Of a stretch of DNA of 64,000 bases, positions 19,582 to 28,085 are shown in pieces. The stretch is taken from NCBI RefSeq assembly GCF_902506535.1, contig NZ_LR733827.1, positions 37,679-101,678 on the forward strand, given 5' to 3'. The DNA comes from Pseudomonas sp. 8Z. GTDB lineage: Bacteria > Pseudomonadota > Gammaproteobacteria > Pseudomonadales > Pseudomonadaceae. Under the pieces are notes generated by a model. The model saw only the letters and a program-made list of their open reading frames with translations, was not told where the DNA came from and ran no database searches. Position 1 is the stretch's first letter; every line of letters begins with the position of its first letter. The position numbers were made by a program, and so were the translations under genes.

Positions 19582-20388
19582 ATGAGCACAGTCCAAGAAC
19601 AACGCGGCCTGCACTGGTTCCAGGCCCTGGCAGGCGGCGCCCAACCGCTACAAGGCTTGTCTGCTTCGCTGCGGGTGGCCGATGGCGAGCTGGCGGGGCA
19701 GGCGGTGCGCTATCTGGCGGTGATCGCTGATGCCAACAACCCATTTCCCCGCGCCCGCAACGGCGAGGTCGGTCTGCTCGAAGGTTGGGGCTTGGCCCAG
19801 GCGGTCGATGAGGCCATCGAGGCCGACCGCGACCAGGTGCACAAGCGCGCGCTGATCGCCATTGTCGACGTGCCGAGCCAGGCCTATGGCCGTCGCGAGG
19901 AAGCCTACGGTATTCATCAGGCGCTGGCCGGCGCGGTGGACGCCTACGCCCGTGCCCGCCTGGCCGGGCATGCGGTGATCGGTCTGCTGGTCGGCAAGGC
20001 CATGTCCGGTGCCTTTCTCGCCCATGGCTACCAGGCCAATCGGCTGATCGCCCTGCGCGACGCCGGGGTGATGGTGCACGCCATGGGCAAGGCCGCCGCC
20101 GCGCGCATCACCCTGCGCAGCGTCGACGAGCTGGAGGCGCTGGCCGCCACGGTGCCGCCGATGGCCTATGACCTCGACAGCTACGCCTCGCTCGGGCTGC
20201 TTTCGGAAGTGCTCGATGTCGAGCAGGTGACGCAGCCGAGCGCTGCCGACCTGGCCCGCGTGCAGGACGCCCTGAACCGCGCCCTGGCCGATATCGCCGC
20301 CAGCCCGCGTGACCTGCGGTGCCGCCTGGGCGCCACCAACCGCGCGGCGTCTAGTCAGGTACGCGAGGCCTTGCGCGCACAGTGGTGA
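19582..20388 (+). CDS. mdcE: Malonate decarboxylase gamma subunit MdcE
   Basis: This is the partner of MdcD in the decarboxylase, 268 residues. The ATG at 19582 (MSTVQEQRGLHWFQALAGG) is preferred because GGGGAG lies 7 bases upstream; an ATG two codons earlier at 19576 is also possible and would overlap the mdcD stop. Conserved features include RNGEVGLLEGWGLAQAV, VPSQAYGRREEAYGIHQAL and GLLVGKAMSGAFLAHGYQA. After this gene the tight operon is interrupted by a 78-bp gap that holds a palindromic repeat. Confidence 0.94.
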   Translation: MSTVQEQRGLHWFQALAGGAQPLQGLSASLRVADGELAGQAVRYLAVIADANNPFPRARNGEVGLLEGWGLAQAVDEAIEADRDQVHKRALIAIVDVPSQAYGRREEAYGIHQALAGAVDAYARARLAGHAVIGLLVGKAMSGAFLAHGYQANRLIALRDAGVMVHAMGKAAAARITLRSVDELEALAATVPPMAYDLDSYASLGLLSEVLDVEQVTQPSAADLARVQDALNRALADIAASPRDLRCRLGATNRAASSQVREALRAQW

Positions 20389-20391
20389 AAC

Positions 20392-20453
20392 GTAGGACGG
20401 GTGAAACCCGCCAACGCTGAATCACGTGAAATGGCGGGTTGCACCCGCCCTAC
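20392..20453. repeat. Palindromic repeat inside the mdc operon
   Basis: Ends GTAGGACGGGTGAAACCCGCC and GGCGGGTTGCACCCGCCCTAC form a cruciform-type element of about 62 bases. It is closely related to 32136-32190 and more distantly to 9881-9962. It fills the mdcE-mdcG gap and could shape differential mRNA stability. Confidence 0.75.
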
Positions 20454-20466
20454 ATAGGAAATACCG

Positions 20467-21102
20467 ATGCACCCGACACCCCGTCCACATGATCTGCTCT
20501 GGGGCCTGCGCCCCGAGCACCTGCCACAGGAGGCGCCGGCCTGGGCTCGCGCCGCCCTGGGCGGGCATGTGCCGGTGGTGGTACGCCGTGCGCCGGCCGA
20601 GTCCGGCTGGGTCGCGGTGGGTATTCGCGGCGCGGCGCGTGAGCAACGCCATGCCACCTGGATGCGCCTGAGAGATATCAGCCGCCTAGTCAGTCCGCAG
20701 GCGGTGGCCCGAGCCGGGCGCTGGCGCCAGCATGCCCAGCCGCAGTGGTCAGCGTTGCGCGCCCTGAGCCAATTGGCGCCGCGTCTCGATGCCCACGGCT
20801 TAGCTTGGGGCGTAACCGGCAGCCTGGGCTTCGAGCTGGCCAGCGGCATCGCCGCTGCACACCTAGACAGCGATCTCGATTTGTCGCTGCGCGCACCGCA
20901 GCACCTGCCGCGCGACTGGGCACGGACCTTATGCCGTCTGCTGGGCGAGGCGCCGGGGCGTGTCGATCTGCAACTGGAAACCCCATATGGCGCCGTGGCA
21001 CTGCGCGAGTGGGCCAGCGAGTCGCCGCGCGTATTGCTGAAAACTCAGCACGGCCCAGTGCTGGTCAGCGATCCCTGGCAAGCGCAGCAGGTGGCAGCAT
21101 GA
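20467..21102 (+). CDS. mdcG: Phosphoribosyl-dephospho-CoA transferase MdcG
   Basis: MdcG transfers the prosthetic group made by MdcB onto the MdcC serine. The 211-residue product has the nucleotidyltransferase motif GVTGSLGFELASG followed by DSDLDLSL (about 117-140), where the two Asp residues bind metal. GGAAAT lies before the ATG as a weak ribosome site. Its end overlaps mdcH by 4 bases. Confidence 0.9.
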   Translation: MHPTPRPHDLLWGLRPEHLPQEAPAWARAALGGHVPVVVRRAPAESGWVAVGIRGAAREQRHATWMRLRDISRLVSPQAVARAGRWRQHAQPQWSALRALSQLAPRLDAHGLAWGVTGSLGFELASGIAAAHLDSDLDLSLRAPQHLPRDWARTLCRLLGEAPGRVDLQLETPYGAVALREWASESPRVLLKTQHGPVLVSDPWQAQQVAA

Positions 21103-22025
21103 GCACGCTGTGGGCCTTCCCCGGTCAGGGCGCGCAGCAACCCGGCATGCTGCATACGTTGCCTGATGTGCCGGTGGTGCAGGCCTGTATCGAGCAGGCC
21201 AGCGCTGCGTTGGACGAAGACGTGCGCCTGCTGGATTCGGCCGCGGCGCTGCAAGACACCCGCGCCGTGCAACTGTGCCTGTTGATTGCCGGTGTGGCGG
21301 CGGCGCGGGTGTTGGTCGAGCGTGGTCATCGCCCCGATTATGTCGCGGGTTTATCCATCGGCGCCTATGCCGCCGCCGTGGTGGCGGGCGCGCTGGCGTT
21401 TGCCGATGCCGTGCGTTTGGTCGCTCTGCGTGGCGAGCTGATGCAGCGTGCTTACCCGAGCGGCTACGGTATGACCGCCATCCTTGGCCTCGACCAGGCC
21501 AGCGTCGAGCGCCTGCTGGCCGAGGCCGAAGGCCCGGTGTACCTGGCCAATATCAACGCTGAAAACCAACTGGTGATCGCTGGCAGCGAGGCCGCCATGG
21601 CTGCGCTGGCCGATCGCGCCCGAGCATTGGGAGCGGGCGCGGCCAAGCGCCTGGCCATGAGTGTGCCGTCGCACTGCGAACTGCTCGATGCGCCGGCTCG
21701 CGAGTTGGCGGCGGCATTCACCAAGGTCGAACTGCACACGCCACAGGTGCGCTACCTGAGCGGCAGTTCGGCGCGCCTGATCCGTGATCCCGAAGCCCTG
21801 CGCGACGACCTGGCCATGAATATGAGCCGCGTGGTCGATTGGCAGGCCACGCTCGTCACCGCCTATGAACGCGGCGTGCGCCTGCACCTGGAACTGCCCC
21901 CTGGCGGCGTGCTGAGCGGGCTGGCCCGGCGCGTATTCGAACCCGGCCAGGCCATCGCCTTCACTGGCTCACGCCTGGATACACTCGACGCCATGTTGCG
22001 TCAGGAGGTAAGTCGCGACCGCTGA
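21099..22025 (+). CDS. mdcH: Malonate decarboxylase malonyltransferase MdcH (epsilon)
   Basis: A FabD-like malonyl-CoA:ACP transacylase that loads or activates the carrier protein. It is 308 residues. The N-terminus WAFPGQGAQQPGML and the nucleophile elbow AGLSIGAYAA (Ser at about residue 86) are clear, as is NINAENQLVIAGS. The ATG at 21099 overlaps the mdcG stop as ATGA, which rules out the longer upstream reading. Confidence 0.93.
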   Translation: MSTLWAFPGQGAQQPGMLHTLPDVPVVQACIEQASAALDEDVRLLDSAAALQDTRAVQLCLLIAGVAAARVLVERGHRPDYVAGLSIGAYAAAVVAGALAFADAVRLVALRGELMQRAYPSGYGMTAILGLDQASVERLLAEAEGPVYLANINAENQLVIAGSEAAMAALADRARALGAGAAKRLAMSVPSHCELLDAPARELAAAFTKVELHTPQVRYLSGSSARLIRDPEALRDDLAMNMSRVVDWQATLVTAYERGVRLHLELPPGGVLSGLARRVFEPGQAIAFTGSRLDTLDAMLRQEVSRDR

Positions 22026-22085
22026 GCCGTAGTGTTTACCGAAGCACAAGAACAACAACTTCGATATAAACCGAGGACAACAACC

Positions 22086-22487
22086 ATGATCATCTACGGT
22101 GTCGCCTTTCTGGCGTTCTGCACCCTGGCAGGCATCTTCATCGGTGAACTGCTGGGCAAACTCATCGGCGTCCCCGCCAACGTCGGCGGTGTCGGCATCG
22201 CCATGATGCTGCTGATCTTCCTGGGCAGTTACCTGAACAAGCGTGGCCTGTTCACCGGCAAGTCGGAACAGGGCGTGGAATTTTGGAGCGCCATCTACAT
22301 CCCCATCGTGGTCGCCATGGCGGCTCAGCAAAACGTCTACGGTGCCCTCAAAGGCGGGCCGATGGCGATTCTCGCCGGGACAGTCGCCGTGGTGATCGGC
22401 TTCGCGCTGGTACCTGCTTTGAGTCGGCTAGGGCAAAAGAAGCCTGAAACCGACGTTGCCCCCTCCCTGACCAAAGCGCCGCGGTGA
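22086..22487 (+). CDS. mdcL: Malonate transporter subunit MdcL (MadL family)
   Basis: A small inner-membrane protein of 133 residues with about four hydrophobic segments. Together with MdcM it forms the malonate:sodium (or proton) symporter. The ATG at 22086 follows a GAGGA ribosome site by about 9 bases and gives the usual N-terminus MIIYGVAFLAFCTLAGIFIG; an in-frame GTG at 22032 lacks a ribosome site. The conserved VPANVGGVGIAMMLLIFLG segment is present. Confidence 0.9.
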   Translation: MIIYGVAFLAFCTLAGIFIGELLGKLIGVPANVGGVGIAMMLLIFLGSYLNKRGLFTGKSEQGVEFWSAIYIPIVVAMAAQQNVYGALKGGPMAILAGTVAVVIGFALVPALSRLGQKKPETDVAPSLTKAPR

Positions 22488-22492
22488 CTGCC

Positions 22493-23257
22493 ATGTACGA
22501 ATCTTTGATGAAGGTCATTACCAGCTACAGTCTGCTCAGCGGCTTCGCCATCATCGGCATCACGATGTGGGTGTCTTACTGGATTTCCGACAAGTTCACC
22601 AAGGGTCGTCTGCATGGCTCGGCCATTGCCATCCTGCTCGGCTTGTTGCTGTCCTATATCGGCGGTGCCTACACGGGTGGGCAGAAGGGGCTGGTGGACA
22701 TCCCGCTATTCGCCGGCATCGGCCTGCTCGGCGGCGCCATGCTGCGCGACTTCGCCATCGTCGCCACCGGCTTCGGCGTCAGTGTCGAAGAGCTCAAACG
22801 CGCCGGGTTCGCCGGGGTGCTAGCGCTGTTCGTTGGCGTATTCACGTCCTTCATTGCCGGCGTGGCGGTGGCCATGGCCTTCGGTTACACCGACGTGGTC
22901 AGCTTGACCACCATCGGCACCGGCGCGGTGACCTACATCGTCGGCCCGGTCACCGGCGCGGCGATTGGTGCCAGCTCCGACGTGATGGCGCTATCGATTG
23001 CCGCCGGTTTGATCAAGGCGATTCTGGTAATGGTGGCCACCCCCTTCGTCGCCCCCTATATCGGCCTGAACAACCCGCGCAGCGCGGTGATCTTCGGCGG
23101 CCTGATGGGCACCTCCAGCGGCGTGGCCGGTGGCCTGGCGGCGACCGATCCGAAGCTTGTGCCGTACGGCTGCCTGACGGCTGCGTTCTACACCGCACTG
23201 GGCTGCCTGCTTGGCCCATCCTTGCTCTACTTTCTGATGCGCGGCCTTCTGGGCTGA
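22493..23257 (+). CDS. mdcM: Malonate transporter subunit MdcM (MadM family)
   Basis: A polytopic membrane protein of 254 residues, the large partner of MdcL in malonate uptake. Glycine-rich segments such as AGIGLLGGAMLRDFAI, VGPVTGAAIGASSDVMALS and GGLMGTSSGVAGGLAATDP are typical of MadM. The ATG at 22493 is chosen; a GTG at 22484 overlapping the mdcL stop (GTGA) is equally possible and would add three residues. A terminator follows within 10 bases, so this is the last gene of the operon. Confidence 0.88.
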   Translation: MYESLMKVITSYSLLSGFAIIGITMWVSYWISDKFTKGRLHGSAIAILLGLLLSYIGGAYTGGQKGLVDIPLFAGIGLLGGAMLRDFAIVATGFGVSVEELKRAGFAGVLALFVGVFTSFIAGVAVAMAFGYTDVVSLTTIGTGAVTYIVGPVTGAAIGASSDVMALSIAAGLIKAILVMVATPFVAPYIGLNNPRSAVIFGGLMGTSSGVAGGLAATDPKLVPYGCLTAAFYTALGCLLGPSLLYFLMRGLLG

Positions 23258-23263
23258 CCTTTC

Positions 23264-23288
23264 GCCCGCCCTCGTGGCGGGCTTTTTA
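23264..23288 (+). terminator. Terminator of the mdc operon
   Basis: The stem GCCCGCC / GGCGGGC with loop CTCGT is followed by TTTTTATT. Confidence 0.88.
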
Positions 23289-23316
23289 TTCACGGCGAAA
23301 CCCAGGGCGACGGTTT

Positions 23317-23388
23317 CTCGGGTTTCGCTTCGCTCTACCCAGGCTACGGTGCTACAGGCTGCCCTGTGGGAGGCGCTTCAGCGGCGAC
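23317..23388. repeat. REP-type palindromes between mdcM and mdcR
   Basis: CTGTGGGAGGCGCTTCAGCGGCGAC (23364-23388, over its length a degenerate REP) resembles the REP units at 40030-40092 and 47069-47140. It is preceded by a second short repeat type rich in GGGTTTCGCTTCGCTCTACCC (23317 onward). It lies between convergent genes. Confidence 0.55.
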
Positions 23389-23396
23389 GCTTGCGA

Positions 23397-24308
23397 CTAC
23401 GACTGCCGACTGTACATCCGGCATTCGGCCAGCAGCGCTAGCAGGTTGGGGTCGCGCTCTTTGGCCTTGAGGAACACCACGCCGATATGCTGCTGCAGGT
23501 GGTACTTGGCCTGCAGCGCGATGAGCTTCACGCGGTTTTCGTACACCGCCGCCACGCGCCCCGGCAGCAGGGCATAGCCGACGCCGGAGCTGACCATGCT
23601 GAGCAGGGTGAAGATGTCTTTGACCTGCATCGCCACCTTGGGCTCGAACCCCGCCTGTTGGAACACCCGCTCACCGTCGCGAAAGGTGGCGTAGCCCTGG
23701 GTCAGGGTGATGAAGGTCGAATCGCGCAGGTCGGCCAGATCCACTTCGGCATGCTCGGCGAAGGGGGAGTCGTTGGGCACGGCGAGAAAGATATCGTCGG
23801 AAAACAGCGCCAGTTGCTCACAATCCTGATCGCTGGTGCTGTCGTCGAGGGACACCAGAATGGCGTCCAGCTCCATGTTCTTGAGCTTGTACAGCAGGTC
23901 GACGTTGGAGCCGAGGATCAGGTCGATGTTCAGCTCGCTGCGCCGCAGCTTCAGGCCCATGATCAGTTGCGGCACGGTTTTCACCGTCAGCGAGTAGAGC
24001 GCGCCGAGCTTGAAACGCTCGGCACCGAAGCCCGCTGCCTCGCGGGTCAGGCGCACCATGTCCTGGGCATCCTGAATCAGCTTCTGCGCCTTTTCTTCCA
24101 GCACATAGGCGCTTTCCAGCGGGATCAGGTTGCGCCCCTCGTGCTTGAACAGCGGACAGCGCAGCGCGCTTTCCAGCGAGTGGATGGCGCGGTGTACGCT
24201 GACGTTACTGGTCTGCAGTTCACTGGCAGCGCGCGCCAGATTGCCGCTGCGCATGAAGGCCAGGAAGACCTCCAGTTTCTTCAGCGTCAGTTCTTCATCG
24301 ATCAGCAT
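23397..24308 (-). CDS. mdcR: LysR-family regulator MdcR
   Basis: A LysR-type regulator of 303 residues, converging on the mdc operon and probably activating it in response to malonate. The winged-helix domain covers about residues 5-65 (LEVFLAFMRSGNLARAASEL) and the substrate domain about 90-300. The start ATG at 24308 is chosen because GAAGGA lies upstream and MLIDEELTLKKLEVFL fits LysR N-termini; the longer reading adds an implausible Arg/Gln-rich leader. It is also divergent from the downstream aldehyde dehydrogenase gene. Confidence 0.88.
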   Translation of the reverse strand: MLIDEELTLKKLEVFLAFMRSGNLARAASELQTSNVSVHRAIHSLESALRCPLFKHEGRNLIPLESAYVLEEKAQKLIQDAQDMVRLTREAAGFGAERFKLGALYSLTVKTVPQLIMGLKLRRSELNIDLILGSNVDLLYKLKNMELDAILVSLDDSTSDQDCEQLALFSDDIFLAVPNDSPFAEHAEVDLADLRDSTFITLTQGYATFRDGERVFQQAGFEPKVAMQVKDIFTLLSMVSSGVGYALLPGRVAAVYENRVKLIALQAKYHLQQHIGVVFLKAKERDPNLLALLAECRMYSRQS

Positions 24309-24426
24309 GGGTTGGTCCTTCTCCAGCGATGGCCGATTGTGCCGCATTTGGCTGCGCTGGCGGGGTGGATCCGTTGGGTATGCTACATCTGTCGATTGTT
24401 GCTGTCGGAGGGGGACAAATGCCGTG

Positions 24427-24453
24427 GTTGTCACTTATCATACGTCCGACAAC
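24427..24453. promoter_or_regulatory. Inverted repeat in the mdcR / dehydrogenase divergent region
   Basis: GTTGTC (24427-24432) and GACAAC (24448-24453) form a dyad with a 15-base centre, in the middle of the 236-bp gap between mdcR and the divergent aldehyde dehydrogenase. Spacing and position suit a LysR-type operator. Assignment to MdcR is inference. Confidence 0.4.
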
Positions 24454-24544
24454 TGCGCAGGCGGTTGCGAATCCCGGCACTGCCGCCGGGCCTCATTCAT
24501 TGTCCTCGGGGCGACGTCGTTGTCCCACCTGACAGGAGAACGCC

Positions 24545-26128
24545 ATGCTGAGTCTGACTGGCCACAATTACATCGGTGGTGAGCGCCGCGCCGCCGGCAC
24601 CGTCGAGCACAAGAGCCTCGACGCCAGCAGCGGTGAAGCGCTGCCTTACACCTTCATCCAGGCTACACCCGAAGAAGTCGACGCCGCTGCCCAGGCCGCC
24701 GCCGCTGCTTACCCGATCTACCGCAACCTGTCGGCGGTACGCCGCGCCGAGTTCCTCGAAGCCATCGCTGACGAACTCGATGCCCTCGGCGACGAGTTCG
24801 TTGCCCTGGTCTGCAGCGAAACCGCACTGCCTGCCGCCCGTATCCAGGGCGAGCGTGGCCGTACCAGCGGCCAGATGCGCCTGTTCGCCAAAGTGCTGCG
24901 CCGTGGCGACTTCTACGGTGCGCGTATCGACCGTGCCCTGCCGGATCGTCAGCCGCTGCCGCGCGTCGACCTGCGCCAGTATCAAATCGGTGTCGGCCCG
25001 GTTGCCGTATTCGGTGCCAGCAACTTCCCGCTGGCCTTCTCCACCGCTGGCGGTGATACCGCATCGGCCCTGGCTGCCGGTTGCCCGGTGGTGTTCAAGG
25101 CCCACAGCGGCCACATGGCTACGGCTGAGTGCGTCGCTGACGCGATCATCCGTGCGGCGGATAAAACCGGCATGCCCAAGGGCGTGTTCAACATGATCTT
25201 TGGCGGCGGTGTCGGCGAGATTCTGGTCAAGCACCCGGCCATCCAGGCCGTCGGCTTCACCGGTTCGCTCAAAGGTGGTCGTGCCCTGTGTGACATGGCG
25301 GCTGCGCGCCCGCAGCCGATCCCGGTGTTCGCCGAGATGTCCAGCGTCAACCCGGTGGTCGTCCTGCCAAGCGCCCTGAAGGTGCGCGGCGCGACCGTGG
25401 CCAAAGAGCTAGCCGCTTCGGTGGTGATGGGCTGTGGCCAGTTCTGCACCAACCCTGGCCTGATCATCGGCATTCGCAGCGCCGAGTTCAGCGAGTTCGT
25501 TGCCGGGCTGAGCGACGCCATCGCCAGCCAGCCCGCGCAAACCATGCTCAACGCCGGTACTCTGCGTAGCTACGTCGGTGGTGTGGCTGCGCTTAAAGCA
25601 CATGCCAAGGTCAGCCATCTGGCGGGCAACGAGCAAGCGGGTAACCAGGCGCAGCCGCAACTGTTCAAGGCTGATGTGAGCATGCTGCTCGAAGGCGATC
25701 ACCTGCTGCAGGAAGAAGTCTTCGGCCCGACCAGCATCGTCGTCGAAGTCGCCGACAGCGCCGAGCTGACCCGTGCCCTGCAGAGCATGCACGGCCAACT
25801 GACGGCCACCTTGATCGCCGAGCGTGATGACCTGAGCGCTTTCCGCGACCTGCTGCCGCTGCTGGAAGTCAAAGCTGGCCGTGTGCTGCTCAACGGCTAC
25901 CCGACTGGCGTGGAAGTGTGCGATGCCATGGTGCATGGCGGCCCGTACCCGGCGACCTCCGACGCCCGTGGCACTTCGGTCGGCACCCTGGCGATCCACC
26001 GCTTCCTGCGTCCGGTGTGCTACCAGAACTACCCGGACGAAGTGCTGCCAGAAGCCCTGCAAGACGCCAACCCGCTGGGCATCCAGCGTCTGGTCGACGG
26101 CGTGCATACGCGTGATGCGCTGAACTGA
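24545..26128 (+). CDS. Alpha-ketoglutaric semialdehyde (2,5-dioxovalerate) dehydrogenase
   Basis: An NAD(P)-dependent aldehyde dehydrogenase of 527 residues that oxidises 2,5-dioxopentanoate to 2-oxoglutarate, the last step of pentose, sugar-acid or hydroxyproline routes. The N-terminus GHNYIGGERRAA, VFGASNFPLAFSTAGGDTAS and the catalytic region VVMGCGQFCTNPGLIIG are typical of this subfamily, and the general-base Glu lies in FAEMSSVNP. It is unusual in standing alone rather than beside a dehydratase or sugar-acid transporter. It shares its control region with mdcR. A double terminator follows. Confidence 0.82.
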   Translation: MLSLTGHNYIGGERRAAGTVEHKSLDASSGEALPYTFIQATPEEVDAAAQAAAAAYPIYRNLSAVRRAEFLEAIADELDALGDEFVALVCSETALPAARIQGERGRTSGQMRLFAKVLRRGDFYGARIDRALPDRQPLPRVDLRQYQIGVGPVAVFGASNFPLAFSTAGGDTASALAAGCPVVFKAHSGHMATAECVADAIIRAADKTGMPKGVFNMIFGGGVGEILVKHPAIQAVGFTGSLKGGRALCDMAAARPQPIPVFAEMSSVNPVVVLPSALKVRGATVAKELAASVVMGCGQFCTNPGLIIGIRSAEFSEFVAGLSDAIASQPAQTMLNAGTLRSYVGGVAALKAHAKVSHLAGNEQAGNQAQPQLFKADVSMLLEGDHLLQEEVFGPTSIVVEVADSAELTRALQSMHGQLTATLIAERDDLSAFRDLLPLLEVKAGRVLLNGYPTGVEVCDAMVHGGPYPATSDARGTSVGTLAIHRFLRPVCYQNYPDEVLPEALQDANPLGIQRLVDGVHTRDALN

Positions 26129-26147
26129 GCAAAACGCTCATATGAAT

Positions 26148-26206
26148 AATGCCGCATACCCTTATTGCGGCATTCTTCAAGGCGGTGCCTCGGCACCGCC
26201 TTTTTT
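26148..26206 (+). terminator. Tandem hairpin terminator
   Basis: The first hairpin pairs AATGCCGC (26148-26155) with GCGGCATT (26167-26174). The second pairs AAGGCGGTGCC with GGCACCGCCTT (26179-26202) and ends in a T6 run. Confidence 0.88.
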
Positions 26207-26360
26207 ATTGCGTGTTGCACCTCAATAACCCCGTCGAAACACGCTCCGCGTCTCGATGCGCGGAAACTAAGATGCCATGGCGGCATAGCGTCCACGCAAT
26301 CTCGTGCACTACAGGCTGGCGCGCTCATGCCGTGCATGAGCGTGAGGCGTCTGGCATTCG

Positions 26361-26666
26361 CTAGATCTTGCCCTGTAGCGCCTTGATGAAGGCATCGATG
26401 TTTTCATCATGGCGTTTGTAGTAAGTCCACGGGCCAATTCGCTGCGAAGTCACCAGGCGCGCGCGCTGCAACGCGGTGAGGTACAGCGACGTAGTGGACT
26501 GGGAAAGACCCGTACGCGCCTGAATGATGCTGACGCACACCCCCACAGTCTCCGGGTCGACCTCCTGCTCGGGGAAGTGGGTTCTGGGATCCTTGAGCCA
26601 ATTGAGGATGTCGAGGCGCATCGGGTTCGCCAAGGCCTTGAGGGCTTCGTTGACATCAATGTTCAT
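26361..26666 (-). CDS. ArsR-family winged-helix repressor
   Basis: A 101-residue ArsR/SmtB-type regulator. The start is ATG 26666 (MNIDVNEALKALANPMRLDI), the normal family N-terminus; a longer reading adds an unlikely basic leader. The recognition helix region is LSQSTTSLYLTALQRARLV (about 57-75). There is no obvious metal-binding Cys cluster near the helix, and the single Cys lies in VGVCVSII, so a redox or small-molecule signal is more likely than a metal. It follows the old-yellow-enzyme gene in the same direction, with its own perfect palindrome upstream. The closest parallel I recall is the PyeR/XenB pair of P. aeruginosa. Confidence 0.85.
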   Translation of the reverse strand: MNIDVNEALKALANPMRLDILNWLKDPRTHFPEQEVDPETVGVCVSIIQARTGLSQSTTSLYLTALQRARLVTSQRIGPWTYYKRHDENIDAFIKALQGKI

Positions 26667-26689
26667 GGGGGTGGGCACCTGTTTTTCGC

Positions 26690-26703
26690 GATATCGCGAT
26701 ATC
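26690..26703. promoter_or_regulatory. Perfect 14-bp palindrome upstream of the arsR-type gene
   Basis: GATATCGCGATATC lies about 24 bases before the regulator start; within it ATATCGCGATAT matches the pattern ATATCNNGATAT. The related sites 27969-27981 and 28086-28101 flank the promoter of the reductase gene. Confidence 0.6.
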
Positions 26704-26830
26704 CTCCATCTCCGCGCGAAGAATTGGAAGACCTGCAGCACAGCCTCAACGCTACACCGAGCCACTGCCATTCTGTTCAGCCATTGTGCAGTGAGCCGCG
26801 CCCAGACCTGCAGGGCGCGGCTGCAATGGT

Positions 26831-27955
26831 TCAGGCGCGATAGGCAGGGTAGTCGGTATAGCCCTGCTCGGTGCCTCCATACATGGTGTGCGGGTCAACG
26901 GGGTTGAGTGGCCAACCGTTGGCGATACGTTCGGGCAGGTCAGGGTTGGCGATGAACGGGCGACCAAAGGCGATCAAATCCCCCCAGCCAGCCTCGATGG
27001 CGCGCTCGCCGCGCTCGGCGGTGTACTTTCCGGCATACAGAATCCTGCCGCTGAAGACCTTGCGCACATCCTGGCGAAAATTCTCCGGCAGTTCTGGGGC
27101 GTTATCCCAGTCGGCCTCGGCCAACGATAGATAGGCAATGCCGATCTGCTCAAGCACCTTCACCGCCTCGACATAGGTGCGGTGAGGGTCTTCCTCGACC
27201 AGCCCGAGGTAGACGCGATCCTCGTCCGTGGTTGCAAACAGCGGAGCGAAACGCACGCCCAGGCGTTCTTTGCCGACCACCTCGGCAACGGCCTCGGTGA
27301 TCTCACGCAAGAAGCGCAGACGGTTGTGCAACGAGCCGCCATATTCGTCGCTGCGCCGATTGCTGTGCGCGGAGATGAACTGATTCACCAAGTAGCCGTT
27401 CGCGCAGTGCAACTCCACGCCATCGAAACCGGCCTCCAGGGCATTGCGCGCAGCCTGGGCGTAGAGCTGCACCAGCTCCTTGACCTCGGCGGTGGTCAAC
27501 TCACGCGGCATCGACGGCTCCGCCAATGCCCCCGCGCCAGGCCCTGTTTCGATGAACACCTTGACGCTGTCGGCGCGGATCGCCGAAGGCGCTACCGGCG
27601 CTTGGCCGCCTGGCTGCAGCGAGGTGTGCGAAACGCGGCCTACGTGCCAGAGCTGAGCGAAAATCACCCCGCCTTCGGCATGCACCGCCTCGGTGACCTT
27701 GCGCCACCCGGCAATCTGCTGCGCACTGTGAATGCCCGGCGTCCACGCATAGCCCTGGCCGCGCGGCTCGATCTGCGTGCCCTCGGTCACCATGAAACCG
27801 GCACCGCTGCGCTGTTGGTAATAGGTGGCCATCAGATCGTTCGCGATATTGCCGGGCTGCGAACTGCGAGAGCGCGTGAGCGGCGGCAGCACAATGCGGT
27901 TTTTCAGCGTGTAGGGGCCTAACTGGGCGGTCTTGAACAGTGCGGATTGCTGCAT
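26831..27955 (-). CDS. Old-yellow-enzyme family NADH:flavin oxidoreductase (NemA/XenB-like)
   Basis: An FMN-dependent ene/nitro reductase of about 374 residues, a TIM barrel that reduces electrophilic alkenes, N-ethylmaleimide-type compounds or nitro compounds. Family motifs are LFKTAQLGPYTLKNRIVLPP at the N-terminus, FAQLWHVGRVSH, GVELHCANGYLVNQF (about 181-195) and DEYGGSLHNRLRF. The ATG at 27955 (MQQSALFK) is preferred because AGG lies about 9 bases upstream; an ATG at 27970 is possible but would place the start inside an operator-like site. It is followed by the ArsR gene. A role in defence against electrophiles is inferred from the family. Confidence 0.92.
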   Translation of the reverse strand: MQQSALFKTAQLGPYTLKNRIVLPPLTRSRSSQPGNIANDLMATYYQQRSGAGFMVTEGTQIEPRGQGYAWTPGIHSAQQIAGWRKVTEAVHAEGGVIFAQLWHVGRVSHTSLQPGGQAPVAPSAIRADSVKVFIETGPGAGALAEPSMPRELTTAEVKELVQLYAQAARNALEAGFDGVELHCANGYLVNQFISAHSNRRSDEYGGSLHNRLRFLREITEAVAEVVGKERLGVRFAPLFATTDEDRVYLGLVEEDPHRTYVEAVKVLEQIGIAYLSLAEADWDNAPELPENFRQDVRKVFSGRILYAGKYTAERGERAIEAGWGDLIAFGRPFIANPDLPERIANGWPLNPVDPHTMYGGTEQGYTDYPAYRA

Positions 27956-27968
27956 GTTGCGTACCTGC

Positions 27969-27981
27969 ATATCTAGAATAT
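27969..27981. promoter_or_regulatory. Operator-like site 1 at the reductase promoter
   Basis: ATATCTAGAATAT is the pattern ATATCNNGATAT with one extra A. It lies 14-26 bases before the preferred start of the old-yellow-enzyme gene, where a bound repressor would block transcription. Confidence 0.45.
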
Positions 27982-28085
27982 TCGATTCATTTGACTGGGC
28001 TTATGCCTCAAAGCGTCAGAGCGCGCTGTCGGCGCAGGCGTCTGTTATCTGCTGAGCTGTGTCAGGACGTCGTCAAGGCTATTGA

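Noticed and set aside
26691..26698. Metal-type ArsR (arsenic or zinc) assignment for the 26361-26666 regulator
   Set aside because: The Cys pairs of the metal-binding helix are missing, and the neighbour is a flavin reductase rather than a metal pump.
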